Positions 1 through 9,071 of a stretch of DNA of 64,000 nt are shown piece after piece; positions within the stretch are counted from its first letter, which is position 1; every line of letters begins with the position of its first letter. The position numbers and the translations under genes were made by a program. This stretch comes from Spartinivicinus ruber (lineage in GTDB: Bacteria > Pseudomonadota > Gammaproteobacteria > Pseudomonadales > Zooshikellaceae): contig NZ_CP048878.1 in the NCBI RefSeq assembly GCF_011009015.1, forward strand, positions 547,501-611,500. Direction: 5' to 3'. Below the pieces are notes generated by a model. That model worked only from the letters and a program-made list of their open reading frames with translations, did not search any database and was not told the origin of the DNA.

Positions 1-1782
<1,782 letters not shown>

Positions 1783-1934
1783 ATAACGCCAAAATGATTT
1801 GGGAAACACAAATCAAAGCGAAACAGGCAAGCACAACGAAGAAATACATCGAACGTAATAGAGTATTACAATCAAGACAAAGCAGAATTCAGATTACAAA
1901 ACAAGCTAAGCAAAACAGTTCCAAATGCCAGTTT
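1783..1934 (+). other. 23S-5S internal transcribed spacer
   Basis: This is an AT-rich spacer of about 150 bases between the two rRNAs. I see no tRNA cloverleaf in it. Short A-rich runs are consistent with RNase III or antitermination processing sequences, but no specific site can be assigned. Confidence 0.8.
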
Positions 1935-2053
1935 TGCTTGACGACTATAGCGAGTGTGAACCACCTGAATCCATCCCGAACTCAGTAGTGAAACCGCTCC
2001 GCGCCGATGGTAGTGTGGGGTCTCCCCATGTGAGAGTAGGTCATCGTCAAGCG
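1935..2053 (+). rRNA. rrf: 5S ribosomal RNA
   Basis: The sequence has the typical 5S closing stem, GCTTGAC at 1936-1942 pairing with GTCAAGC at 2046-2052. It also has the internal motif CCCGAACTCAG and the conserved GATGGTAGTGTGGGGTCTCC. Length is about 118 nt, normal for the family. It follows 23S and precedes a strong terminator, so it is the last gene of the rRNA operon. Confidence 0.97.
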
Positions 2054-2066
2054 CCTTATTTAAGAG

Positions 2067-2097
2067 AACCCTCAGCACTTCGTGTTGGGGGTTTTTT
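2067..2097 (+). terminator. Rho-independent terminator of the rRNA operon
   Basis: A 12-bp stem (AACCCTCAGCAC at 2067-2078 with GTGTTGGGGGTT at 2082-2093, including G-U pairs) has a 3-nt loop and runs into a six-T tract. It lies 14 bases after the 5S gene. Confidence 0.9.
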
Positions 2098-2189
2098 GCT
2101 TTTATTGCTGTAAATTTTCTTGTCTTCTATGAAGCTACCCTGTTAAGTTTTTATTTTCAGTAAGAATAATTAATATCAGGTAGTAAAAA

Positions 2190-2657
2190 ATGATTAGCTG
2201 GAGTAAAAAACCGTTCCAAGCGCTAACAACAGACGAGTTATATGCTTGTTTGGCATTGAGGGAACAAGTCTTCATTATTGAGCAGAATTGTGTATATCAA
2301 GATGTTGATGGAGCTGATCCAAGCTGTTTTCACCTGCTAGGTTGGCAACAGGTAGATGGAGAGAGTCAATTAGCAGCTTATTTACGAATCGCTCCACCAG
2401 GCTTGAAATATGAGGAAGCTTCGTTAGGCAGAGTGGCTACAGCTAATTTTACCCGTGGCCAGGGTTTAGGTAAGGAGCTATTGTCAGTTGCTTTAGAATG
2501 GATAGTGGACTTATATCCGAAAAAACCAATAAGGATTTCTGCTCAAGCTTATTTGGAAAGGTTTTATCAAGACTTTGGTTTTCGTTCAGTGTCAGATCTT
2601 TACGATGAAGATGGTATACCTCACTTAGAGATGTTAATGCAGCCTGAGTTGCGATAG
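2190..2657 (+). CDS. elaA: ElaA-like GNAT family N-acetyltransferase
   Basis: This 155-residue protein is predicted to be an acyl-CoA-dependent N-acetyltransferase of the small cytoplasmic GNAT superfamily. It matches the ElaA subgroup along its length: an N-terminal LREQVFIIEQNCVYQDVDGAD block (residues about 28-48), then the acetyl-CoA region (LGRVATANFTRGQGLGKELL, about 90-109), and a C-terminal FYQDFGF...YDEDGIPHLEM block. Length equals E. coli ElaA, whose physiological substrate is not settled. It stands alone downstream of the rRNA operon. The start ATG is preceded only by a weak purine-rich stretch. Assignment to the ElaA subgroup is by recognition, without a search. Confidence 0.87.
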   Translation: MISWSKKPFQALTTDELYACLALREQVFIIEQNCVYQDVDGADPSCFHLLGWQQVDGESQLAAYLRIAPPGLKYEEASLGRVATANFTRGQGLGKELLSVALEWIVDLYPKKPIRISAQAYLERFYQDFGFRSVSDLYDEDGIPHLEMLMQPELR

Positions 2658-2841
2658 TCGTTAGCCTTTTATACAGCACCTTAAGTAAAAAAAAATACAT
2701 AAAAAATTAAACTTATTTTAAGTCACTATATTGATGCTTACTTCAGTTGTAGAACAAAATTTATTAATGGTTGGCGAACAAGTTGCTTAGCTTTTAATGA
2801 ATTTCTCAACTTTGGCTCTAAGCAAGTAGAGGTAAGCAGTA

Positions 2842-3114
2842 ATGGACTTTGGTCAAGTGAAAGAACCTGAATACCCTTATAACTGTTCTGAAAAAGATGC
2901 AGAGGAAATAACCCGGCTAACAAAAAAATATGAGCATTCATTGAAAGAGGGTTTTTTAGTTCTGTTAGCTAAAGGTAAGTCAATGAGCTATAGCAAGTGG
3001 GCTTGGATTTGTGTTAGAAGAGCATTTAACCCTTATAATTATTATGACTTACCGACTGGGCGATTTGAGTTTGAATTAAAAAGAAGCATGAGTAAATATC
3101 TCAGAAGCTGCTGA
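2842..3114 (+). CDS. hypothetical small protein (90 aa)
   Basis: I do not recognise this 90-residue protein. It is hydrophilic and rich in Lys/Glu in the first half. The second half carries a Trp/Tyr cluster (SKWAWICVRRAFNPYNYYDLP, about 52-72). No signal peptide or membrane segment is seen. An AGAGGTAAG Shine-Dalgarno-like stretch lies about 7 bases upstream of the ATG, which supports translation. It sits in an AT-rich accessory region and is followed by a 17-bp hairpin at 3131-3173. Confidence 0.5.
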   Translation: MDFGQVKEPEYPYNCSEKDAEEITRLTKKYEHSLKEGFLVLLAKGKSMSYSKWAWICVRRAFNPYNYYDLPTGRFEFELKRSMSKYLRSC

Positions 3115-3130
3115 GTATCTTGTCAAAAGC

Positions 3131-3173
3131 TTAACCCGAATATTTCTGTAATTTGGAGAAATATTCGGGTTAA
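3131..3173. repeat. Perfect 17-bp inverted repeat (hairpin)
   Basis: The arms at 3131-3147 and 3157-3173 are perfectly complementary and share the core AACCCGAATATTTCT. The loop is 9 nt, and outer AAGC/GCTT bases extend the pairing imperfectly. It lies 16 bases after the stop of the upstream 90-aa ORF. There is no clear T-tract, so it is either a weak terminator or a stand-alone repeat. Confidence 0.7.
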
Positions 3174-3456
3174 CAAGCTTGTCTTGCTAGAAGTGTTAAT
3201 CAATTAAACCACTTTTTTCAGGCAGGCTGTGAAATCTTTTAGTAGTGATAATGAGTTTATTCAGTTCCTTTGTGTTTAATAGCTCTGCATTGAGTTCGTT
3301 TGGTAAGATGGTCTTTCAGTAAACCCCTGACTCACGTGAATTGCTGAGTTTCAACGCTTTCCTTCATTTTGCTTAAAAATCAATTAGTTAATTTCATTTT
3401 TAGGTCTCAATAGGCATTGTTGCTTATTAATCCATAATAATAGTGATTAAATATAT
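3174..3456. other. AT-rich intergenic region, no gene seen
   Basis: About 280 bases of AT-rich sequence follow the hairpin. No open frame with a ribosome binding site was found. It probably carries the promoter for the TetR-operator-controlled gene at 3583. Confidence 0.5.
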
Positions 3457-3472
3457 ACCTATCAATAGATAG
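3457..3472 (+). promoter_or_regulatory. Putative TetR-family operator, copy 1
   Basis: ACCTATCAATAGATAG contains the pseudo-palindrome CTATCAATAG. The same motif recurs inverted at 3511-3526 and again at 4056-4067 in front of the tetR gene at 4123. The motif resembles the core of classical tet operators (CTATCANTGATAG). Binding by the neighbouring TetR protein is inferred. Confidence 0.6.
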
Positions 3473-3510
3473 TTGTTGAAAATTCAAGAGGATTGCTATA
3501 GAGTGGATAT

Positions 3511-3526
3511 CTATCTGTTGATAGGT
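3511..3526 (-). promoter_or_regulatory. Putative TetR-family operator, copy 2 (inverted)
   Basis: CTATCTGTTGATAGGT is the reverse complement of the operator at 3457-3472 with one mismatch. The two face each other about 40 bases apart, ahead of the small gene at 3583, a spacing suited to repression of that promoter. Confidence 0.6.
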
Positions 3527-3582
3527 AAATGTCTGGGTAAAGAATTTATCGTTTTTTATTTTCTTGTATTACGGAGTTATTT

Positions 3583-3741
3583 ATGAACACAGTAGCAACA
3601 CAGAAAACAAACAATATTCAAAAAAGAGTCCTGTTTATTATGTCATCTGAAAATAAGATTGGCATTAGTGGCAAATTGACTGGTCAAAGCCCTGCAAGTG
3701 CGTCTCCATTGGCTGATGCCCTAATTGAAAGGCTGAAGTAA
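3583..3741 (+). pseudogene. DJ-1/PfpI family gene with large internal deletion (52-aa residual frame)
   Basis: A well-formed gene start (ACGGAG Shine-Dalgarno 6 bases before the ATG) opens a frame of only 52 codons. Residues about 16-33 (VLFIMSSENKIGISGKLTG) look like the N-terminal strand and loop of DJ-1/PfpI type-1 glutamine amidotransferase-like proteins. The rest (GQSPASASPLADALIERL) looks like their extreme C-terminus, usually written LITGQNPASS. The two join at a shared Thr-Gly, as expected if about 190 codons were removed between short TG repeats with the frame kept. The catalytic Cys region is absent, so no enzyme activity is expected. It could instead be a genuine microprotein. Two tet-like operators lie upstream. 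Confidence 0.6.
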
Positions 3742-4055
3742 TAATTATTTAGACAATTACTCTTTGTACTTTTATAAATAGAGGGCTTGATTAGCAAGGA
3801 TATTAAGAATGCAGTTTACACATAGTGGCATGGATGCGACTACTTTTTTAGTAAGAAGCTCTGGTCTCTGCTTAGTAGTTTTTTATTAAACTATTAAGAT
3901 TGGTAAAACATATGAATTTGAAATTTAATCCGTCGAGATGAGATAAGTAATAAATGCTAGCTTTAGTCAACAACTCATGTTGGAATAATAAGGTATTTAT
4001 TTTTAAAGTCTATTAAAAAATTTAATTTAATTAAAATTATGAATTTATGGTCAAT
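3742..4055. other. AT-rich intergenic region with a doubtful 26-codon ORF
   Basis: No convincing gene. A 26-codon ORF at 3809-3889 (+) has an AAGGA motif 8 bases upstream of its ATG but no recognisable product. It may be further debris of a TetR-controlled operon. Confidence 0.3.
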
Positions 4056-4067
4056 CTATCAATAGGT
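4056..4067 (+). promoter_or_regulatory. Putative TetR-family operator, copy 3 (autoregulatory)
   Basis: CTATCAATAGGT repeats the core of the operators at 3457 and 3511. It lies about 55 bases upstream of the tetR start, where an autoregulatory operator would be expected. Confidence 0.55.
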
Positions 4068-4122
4068 ATATAGTATTATAAGCAGATTATCCTAATCCTT
4101 AGAGAGCTAATAGAGACCATTA

Positions 4123-4683
4123 ATGAAGGTAGATACTGTTGAAAATATCAAAGATGTCGCAGAATCTTGTATTAGAAGTAAGGGGTATAACTCTTTTAGT
4201 TTTCGTGAAATAGCAAGTGCTGTTGGTATAAAGAGTGCGAGTGTGCACTATCATTTTCCTACAAAAGGTGATCTAGGGGCTGCAGTAGTTAAACGTTACA
4301 CAGAACGTTTCTTAAGTGCTTTGGGTGAACCAGAGGATTTAGCAATCAAGCCGGAGCAGCTCATCCAGCGGTATATCGAAGCTTTCCGAAATGCATTGAT
4401 AAAAGACCAAAAATTATGTTTGTGTGGTATGTTGGGTGCTGAAACTGACTCTTTGCCAGAGGAAGTGGTTAGAGAAACCAAGCGATTTTTTAAAGAAAAT
4501 ATTAAATGGTTAACAGCTGTTTTTGCCAGATATAGTCAAAAAGAAGAAAGCTCAGCAAATAATAAGGCAGTTTATTTACTGTCTAGCTTGGAAGGTGCCA
4601 TGATGGTTGCTCATACACTAAGTGATATTGCTGCTTTTGATAATGCAATTAAAGTGATTATGCCGCAGTTTGGTGAAAAATAA
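4123..4683 (+). CDS. TetR/AcrR family transcriptional regulator
   Basis: The 186-residue protein has a TetR-type N-terminal DNA-binding domain: helix-turn-helix about residues 23-45 (FSFREIASAVGIKSASVHYHF), followed by PTKGDLGAAVV. The C-terminal ligand domain carries KLCLCGMLGAETDSLP (about 98-113), a Cys-containing block also found in NemR/AcuR-like electrophile or thiol-responsive repressors. Three tet-like operator copies lie upstream, one in its own promoter region and two before the DJ-1 remnant at 3583. Repression of both genes is inferred. DJ-1-type proteins paired with such regulators usually deal with reactive carbonyls, so the regulator may now be orphaned. Confidence 0.88.
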   Translation: MKVDTVENIKDVAESCIRSKGYNSFSFREIASAVGIKSASVHYHFPTKGDLGAAVVKRYTERFLSALGEPEDLAIKPEQLIQRYIEAFRNALIKDQKLCLCGMLGAETDSLPEEVVRETKRFFKENIKWLTAVFARYSQKEESSANNKAVYLLSSLEGAMMVAHTLSDIAAFDNAIKVIMPQFGEK

Positions 4684-4742
4684 TTTTTTTTTATACCCTT
4701 AGCAAAGGGTATAACAAGGACATAAACTATTTTAGAGGCTTC

Positions 4743-5828
4743 TTATAAAGAGTTAATTTCTTTTTCTAGTATACTAAGGGAATGGCACAAATTCTCATCT
4801 GGTATATCAAGTAAGCAATCTCCCACATACCATTCAAAAAAACATTGATTAGTGAAAGGAGTGCTGTGAATAGCATGGAAAAAATAAATACCATACTCTT
4901 TTGCTATTTTATTTCGAATTTGCATTGCTTGGTCGCAACTGATCGATAGATAGAGATGTAGCATATTAGTTTGAGGGTATTTGGGGTTAGGCACTATAAA
5001 AGAGTAGTCGGCCAATATTTTATAAACTTCTTTAGTTCGTTGAAAGTAAGCTGGCATCTTTTGTAACTGTTGATCAAACTTCATTGCGGCAGAGACGATA
5101 TAAGGTGATCGTCTAGCTAAATTACCACCTTGTCGCTTTGCCCATATTGATACTTTATCGATAAGCTCCTCGCTACCTACAAGAATAGAGCCACCTAGCC
5201 CACCAATGCCTTTGTACAGCGAAATATAGACACTGTCAAAACCCTTGCTTATTTCAGAATATTTTTTGGAATAGAAAGGTTGTGTTTCCCAAAGCCTTGC
5301 TCCATCCATATGTAAATGAATATTGTATTGGTTACAGTAGGTTTTGATTGCTTCCAGTTCATCCCAAGTTGGTAATTGTCCACCAATTTCTCGCATCGGT
5401 AGTTCATACAATACCGATGCAATGTCATCTTTTATATCCTTAAGGTCTTCGACTGTCCAAACTTTAAAAGGATCACCAACAGGTAATACTTTAAATCTAT
5501 TCTGTAGCTGATACCCCTGATGCTCATGTTTTAATATATGTGCTGTGTGATGCATAGCAACAGAATCAAGTTTTCTTTGCTGGCAAGCTAGTTGTAATAC
5601 AGTTGGCTGGTTAAGGGTACCCGTGACGATAAATAAGCCTTTTTCAAAACCAAGTAAATCAGCTACTTTCTGTTCAAACTGTTGAATTAGTTCGCCTTCA
5701 CCATAAAAGTCGTGTTTTATATTATTTTTCTTGCACCACTCAGCCATGGCAGAGAACTCTTCTGCTGCCGTTAACTCATGGTGACCATAAAAAAATGTAT
5801 GGCATTGGTTCTTGATAGTGTTAGACAT
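4743..5828 (-). CDS. Threonine aldolase-like PLP-dependent lyase
   Basis: This 361-residue cytoplasmic enzyme belongs to the fold-type I PLP family of low-specificity threonine aldolases and beta-eliminating lyases. Visible features are the His that stacks on PLP (HHTAHILKHE, about 93-102), the Asp motif HMDGARLW (173-180), and the PLP-binding Lys206 in SLYKGIGGLGGS. The reaction would be retro-aldol cleavage of a beta-hydroxy amino acid to glycine plus an aldehyde. A clear AAGGAG precedes the ATG. Spacing and some motifs differ from canonical LtaE, so the true substrate may not be threonine. A 6-1-6 palindrome at 5870-5882 lies in its promoter region. Confidence 0.82.
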   Translation of the reverse strand: MSNTIKNQCHTFFYGHHELTAAEEFSAMAEWCKKNNIKHDFYGEGELIQQFEQKVADLLGFEKGLFIVTGTLNQPTVLQLACQQRKLDSVAMHHTAHILKHEHQGYQLQNRFKVLPVGDPFKVWTVEDLKDIKDDIASVLYELPMREIGGQLPTWDELEAIKTYCNQYNIHLHMDGARLWETQPFYSKKYSEISKGFDSVYISLYKGIGGLGGSILVGSEELIDKVSIWAKRQGGNLARRSPYIVSAAMKFDQQLQKMPAYFQRTKEVYKILADYSFIVPNPKYPQTNMLHLYLSISCDQAMQIRNKIAKEYGIYFFHAIHSTPFTNQCFFEWYVGDCLLDIPDENLCHSLSILEKEINSL

Positions 5829-5869
5829 TACTTCTCCTTATATATCCTGCACTTTGAATGTACTTAGCG

Positions 5870-5882
5870 TATTACTGTAATA
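5870..5882. promoter_or_regulatory. Palindrome in the promoter region of the PLP lyase gene
   Basis: TATTACTGTAATA is a perfect 6-1-6 palindrome about 42 bases upstream of the minus-strand start at 5828. A regulator site is plausible but the protein is unknown. Confidence 0.35.
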
Positions 5883-6089
5883 CTGTAAGTTGGCTATATC
5901 AATAGAGGCTTTAATAAAACTACTGTTGTCTGACAAAAATGAGTAGACACTATGGTATCAAAATTTATTTGTTTTATTAAATGAGCAAATTATTAAAGAA
6001 AATTGCTGATATTTATATTTTCTAGATAAAGAACTAGTTAAATTAGCTGCACAAAATAATCATAATTAAAATTAAGGATAGTTTAAATA

Positions 6090-6743
6090 ATGCTTTCAAC
6101 AATAAATTCAATTAGTTCAGCCTCTCAATGTCGGCGTAAGTCTGATATGGATGTGAGTAATTACGCTATGATGCAAACGTTTAAAAAAGACCCGAAAGCC
6201 TTTTTAAAGAAAAATTTACTATTAATTAATAATGAACCAACTAACGTACCAATAAGTAGTGGTATTTATTATTTTCAGTTAGAGTCAATAACAGACAAGC
6301 AAGCAATGGATCATAATGGTAAAAAAATTAATTGTTGCTTATTAAAACAAGTACCAGATTATTCAGAACCAGTTATTACTGCTTACTATTTAGCTTATAA
6401 GCAAGATGCAGTGGAATCATCGCAATTAGCAAATGAAGCAGATTACTTTTTCACTGCTGGTTTATCTGGTTGTGGTTTTGCAGTGGAAGACACTGGATAC
6501 CCTAGGGTATTTCATATTGATGGTGAGAAATACCCTAATGATAAAATGTTAGACTCAATAACAGAGATAGATAATAAGCGATTATATAATGATGAGGTTT
6601 ATGGCCATGATCATTACTATGGTGCATCATCTGTAATAGGGGTAAAAAACTCAACAGGTTGGCAGCTGTATGGTCAGGCTTGGTATATGAAGAGTCTTGA
6701 AAGTTATCAGCTTGCATTTCGTGAAGGCATCTATTTGATTTAG
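6090..6743 (+). CDS. Putative CNF1/BLF1-type LSGC glutamine deamidase (toxin-like)
   Basis: The protein has 217 residues and no obvious signal peptide or membrane segment. Residues 120-142 read FFTAGLSGC...RVFHID, giving Thr122, LSGC with Cys128, and His142. The catalytic core of CNF1 (Cys866/His881) and BLF1 (LSGC motif with Cys94, upstream Thr, downstream His) has this layout. The Thr-to-Cys spacing of 6 equals that of BLF1, and the Cys-to-His spacing of 14 lies between BLF1 (12) and CNF1 (15). Such enzymes deamidate a host glutamine (Rho GTPases or eIF4A). Total length is close to BLF1 (211 aa). An AAGGA lies about 12 bases before the ATG. No immunity or secretion gene is adjacent. Function is inferred from the motif only. 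Confidence 0.6.
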   Translation: MLSTINSISSASQCRRKSDMDVSNYAMMQTFKKDPKAFLKKNLLLINNEPTNVPISSGIYYFQLESITDKQAMDHNGKKINCCLLKQVPDYSEPVITAYYLAYKQDAVESSQLANEADYFFTAGLSGCGFAVEDTGYPRVFHIDGEKYPNDKMLDSITEIDNKRLYNDEVYGHDHYYGASSVIGVKNSTGWQLYGQAWYMKSLESYQLAFREGIYLI

Positions 6744-7648
6744 AACAAGTGTTTTTTAGCATAGTTAATGACTGATGCTGAAATGCTTTTATGGACACCT
6801 TTTTCTAATACCCATCGATGCCAATAAAGAGGTACTTTCAGTTTGTAACGAGGGGTTAATTCAACCAATAGCCCTTCATTCAGCTCGTTTTGTACTTGCA
6901 TTCTTGGAATCAGACAATAAGCAACCCCAGCTACTGCCAAGCTGACAAAAGCCTCTGAAGATCGAACAGTATGGCAGGGGTAAGTACCGGGTAGTAGCTG
7001 GAAGTGTTGTGAAAGGTAAGTGGCATGCATATCATCCTTCTGATCAAAGGCCACAGCAGGAGCATGCCGCAACTTAGCTGATGTCACTGTTTTGCCAAAG
7101 TATTTTTGTTTAAAGCCAGGAGTGGCTGTTAAAACATATTCCATTACGCCTAATTTGTTGGCTATACAGCCTGGCAGTGTTTCTTGATTGTTGCTGATAG
7201 CAGCGAAGGCTTTACCTTGTTTAATTCTTTCTAAAGTATGGCTTTCATGGCTGATTAATAAGTTCAATTCAATAGAGTGAGTTGATAATAGAGAACCCAT
7301 TGCAGGAATCAACCAGGTTGCTAGGCTATCGGCATTAACTGCTATGGTAACATTTAACAATTGATTGGGCTCTGAAGGAAACAGCTCTTGTCTTAGCTCC
7401 TGTTCAAGTTGTTTTACCTGGCGAAAGTGGCCAAGCAACTTCTGACCCAGTGCAGTGGGTTCTATTGGCTGACTACGTATTAACAGCGGTTGAGCTACCT
7501 GCTCTTCAAGCTGTTTGATTCGTTGTGAAATGGCGGACTGGGTAATGGCTAAGGCAGCTGCGGCCCGATCAAAGCTTTGTTCTTTCACTACTGTATCTAG
7601 TGCCTGTAATAGTTTGTAGTCAAACATTTTATGGTTATGTGGCTTCAT
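6740..7648 (-). CDS. argP: LysR-type regulator ArgP (IciA)
   Basis: The 302-residue LysR-family activator has an N-terminal winged HTH at about residues 10-68 (FDRAAAALAITQSAISQRIKQLEEQ). The effector domain keeps ArgP hallmarks NADSLATWLIPA, VAFDQKDDMH and SSEAFVSLA. ArgP senses lysine/arginine and activates the arginine exporter gene. That gene (argO) is divergently transcribed here, the same pairing as in E. coli, although the E. coli pair is not as tightly divergent. Translation may start at the first Met or at Met8; neither has a strong Shine-Dalgarno. Its 3' end overlaps the end of the convergent gene at 6090-6743 by 4 bases. Confidence 0.92.
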   Translation of the reverse strand: MKPHNHKMFDYKLLQALDTVVKEQSFDRAAAALAITQSAISQRIKQLEEQVAQPLLIRSQPIEPTALGQKLLGHFRQVKQLEQELRQELFPSEPNQLLNVTIAVNADSLATWLIPAMGSLLSTHSIELNLLISHESHTLERIKQGKAFAAISNNQETLPGCIANKLGVMEYVLTATPGFKQKYFGKTVTSAKLRHAPAVAFDQKDDMHATYLSQHFQLLPGTYPCHTVRSSEAFVSLAVAGVAYCLIPRMQVQNELNEGLLVELTPRYKLKVPLYWHRWVLEKGVHKSISASVINYAKKHLF

Positions 7649-7740
7649 CAGTATTTCTAATCTTAATTTAAAATATTTAATTTTATTAATGTTAGCATGA
7701 TTATTAAAATGTAATGAGTTTTATTTGTCTGAGGTTGAAG

Positions 7741-8352
7741 ATGTCAATTATTCCTATACTTAAAGGCTTATTGTTGGGTGGTAGCATGATTATCCCAATA
7801 GGAGCACAGAATGCCTTTGTGATTAATCAAGGGATAAAAAGAAATCATCACTTAATTGCTGCAGCAGTTTGCATGCTATGTGATATTCTATTGATAACAA
7901 TTGGTGTTTTTGGTAGTGGCAGTTTAGTTAATGAAGGAGATTTGATTTATCAGTTTTTAATATGGGGTGGAGCAATCTTTCTTTTTATATATGGTGCAGG
8001 ATCTTTAAAAAAAGCATTAAAACCGGTTGATAGTTCAACCGAGGTGAATAAAAATGAAGCTAAAAAAACAATAAAATTGGTAATCCTGTCGGGTTTAGCT
8101 GTTACCTTATTAAATCCTCATGCTTATTTAGATACGATAATGATTTTGGGTGGAGCAAGCCTGCAATATATGGGTATAGAGAAGTTGAAATTCGCTTTGG
8201 GATGTATGTTGGCTTCAGTTATATGGTTTTATTTTATTTCAATGTTAGCTGCCAAGCTTGCTCCCATACTTTCGAGTATAAAGGTGCAGAGAGTAATAGA
8301 TATTGTCGTTGGTTTAGTAATGTGGATTATAGCTTTAACTTTAGTCTATTAA
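7741..8352 (+). CDS. argO: ArgO/LysE family basic amino acid exporter
   Basis: The 203-residue inner-membrane protein of the LysE superfamily is predicted to export arginine (and possibly lysine or canavanine). It has about six hydrophobic segments. It keeps the LysE signatures GGSMIIPIGAQNAFVINQG near the N-terminus and LNPHAYLDTIMILG in the middle, and closes with a VVGLVMWIIAL helix as in E. coli ArgO. I chose the ATG at 7741, which has a GAGG 7 bases upstream; an in-frame upstream ATG at 7714 has none. Divergent argP indicates ArgP-dependent activation from the 92-base intergenic region. Confidence 0.92.
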   Translation: MSIIPILKGLLLGGSMIIPIGAQNAFVINQGIKRNHHLIAAAVCMLCDILLITIGVFGSGSLVNEGDLIYQFLIWGGAIFLFIYGAGSLKKALKPVDSSTEVNKNEAKKTIKLVILSGLAVTLLNPHAYLDTIMILGGASLQYMGIEKLKFALGCMLASVIWFYFISMLAAKLAPILSSIKVQRVIDIVVGLVMWIIALTLVY

Positions 8353-8381
8353 TATTTTTCAGGCGTTTTACTTCATTTGCC

Positions 8382-8939
8382 TTATAATTTAACACCTTGC
8401 TGGCAAGCATTTAACAACTGTTCTGCCAGTGCTTCTTCATTAATTGCTCTGGCAATGGCTAAACCACCAATCATTAGTACTGCATTTTGCAGTGCTGTCT
8501 CGGTAGATAGTGATTTTGGGTTTTGTTTTATAGTTGATAACCGGTTAACAAAGCCTTTAAATGCTTGGGTATAAACATTACGCACAGTATCATCTCGTTG
8601 GCTGACATCTGTAACCAAGAAAGCTAATGGACAGTGCATTTCATCTCCTGCTCTGTGCTCCTGGCTTAGATAGGCTTTGATTAAATAATCAAAGGATTGA
8701 GTAGAGCTGCTAAACTGTTGTAATGAATCACTACCGTTTGTAGCAGCTGTAATAATGGATTCAGCATATAGTTCAGACTTAGAACCAAAGTGGGCATAAA
8801 AAGCACCACGGGTTAGACCGGCATCTTGCATTACTTCATTAATACTGACATTGTCATAACCTTTGTGGGCGAACAAGCGAGCAGCGCTGTCTAGGATACG
8901 TTTGCGAGTAACTTGTTTATGGTTGTCTGTCCAAGGCAC
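8382..8939 (-). CDS. TetR/AcrR family regulator
   Basis: The 185-residue regulator has a canonical TetR HTH: RKRILDSAARLFAHKGYDNVSINEVMQDAG...GAFYAHFGSKSELY (residues about 12-55). The C-terminal domain (residues about 60-180) is of the type found in regulators next to small detoxification enzymes. Translation starts at GTG with GAGGG 9 bases upstream. The gene is divergent from a glutathione S-transferase gene, and the intergenic region holds an inverted repeat (GAATATG-N8-CATATTC), so it probably represses that gene and itself. The ligand is unknown. Confidence 0.9.
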   Translation of the reverse strand: MPWTDNHKQVTRKRILDSAARLFAHKGYDNVSINEVMQDAGLTRGAFYAHFGSKSELYAESIITAATNGSDSLQQFSSSTQSFDYLIKAYLSQEHRAGDEMHCPLAFLVTDVSQRDDTVRNVYTQAFKGFVNRLSTIKQNPKSLSTETALQNAVLMIGGLAIARAINEEALAEQLLNACQQGVKL

Positions 8940-9000
8940 TATGATTTACCCTCTTTGAAAATCTCATTCATCAATACTTCAACATTTTTACATGGATTTA

Positions 9001-9022
9001 GAATATGTTCTTGATCATATTC
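9001..9022. promoter_or_regulatory. Putative TetR operator between tetR and gst
   Basis: A perfect 7-bp inverted repeat, GAATATG and CATATTC separated by 8 bases, lies between the divergent starts at 8939 and 9072. Its size and position fit a TetR-family operator. Confidence 0.55.
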
Positions 9023-9071
9023 TCATTGAGCTTAAATTGTAAAGCCTAAATTAACCAATAAGGAGAATGCG

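Noticed and set aside
1783-1934. tRNA gene in the 23S-5S spacer
   Set aside because: No cloverleaf or TTCGA-type T-loop could be folded.
4691-4714. Terminator after tetR (TTATACCCTT/AAGGGTATAA hairpin)
   Set aside because: The T-run precedes the stem on the plus strand and A's follow it on the minus strand, so the usual terminator order is absent for both genes; left as an unassigned hairpin.
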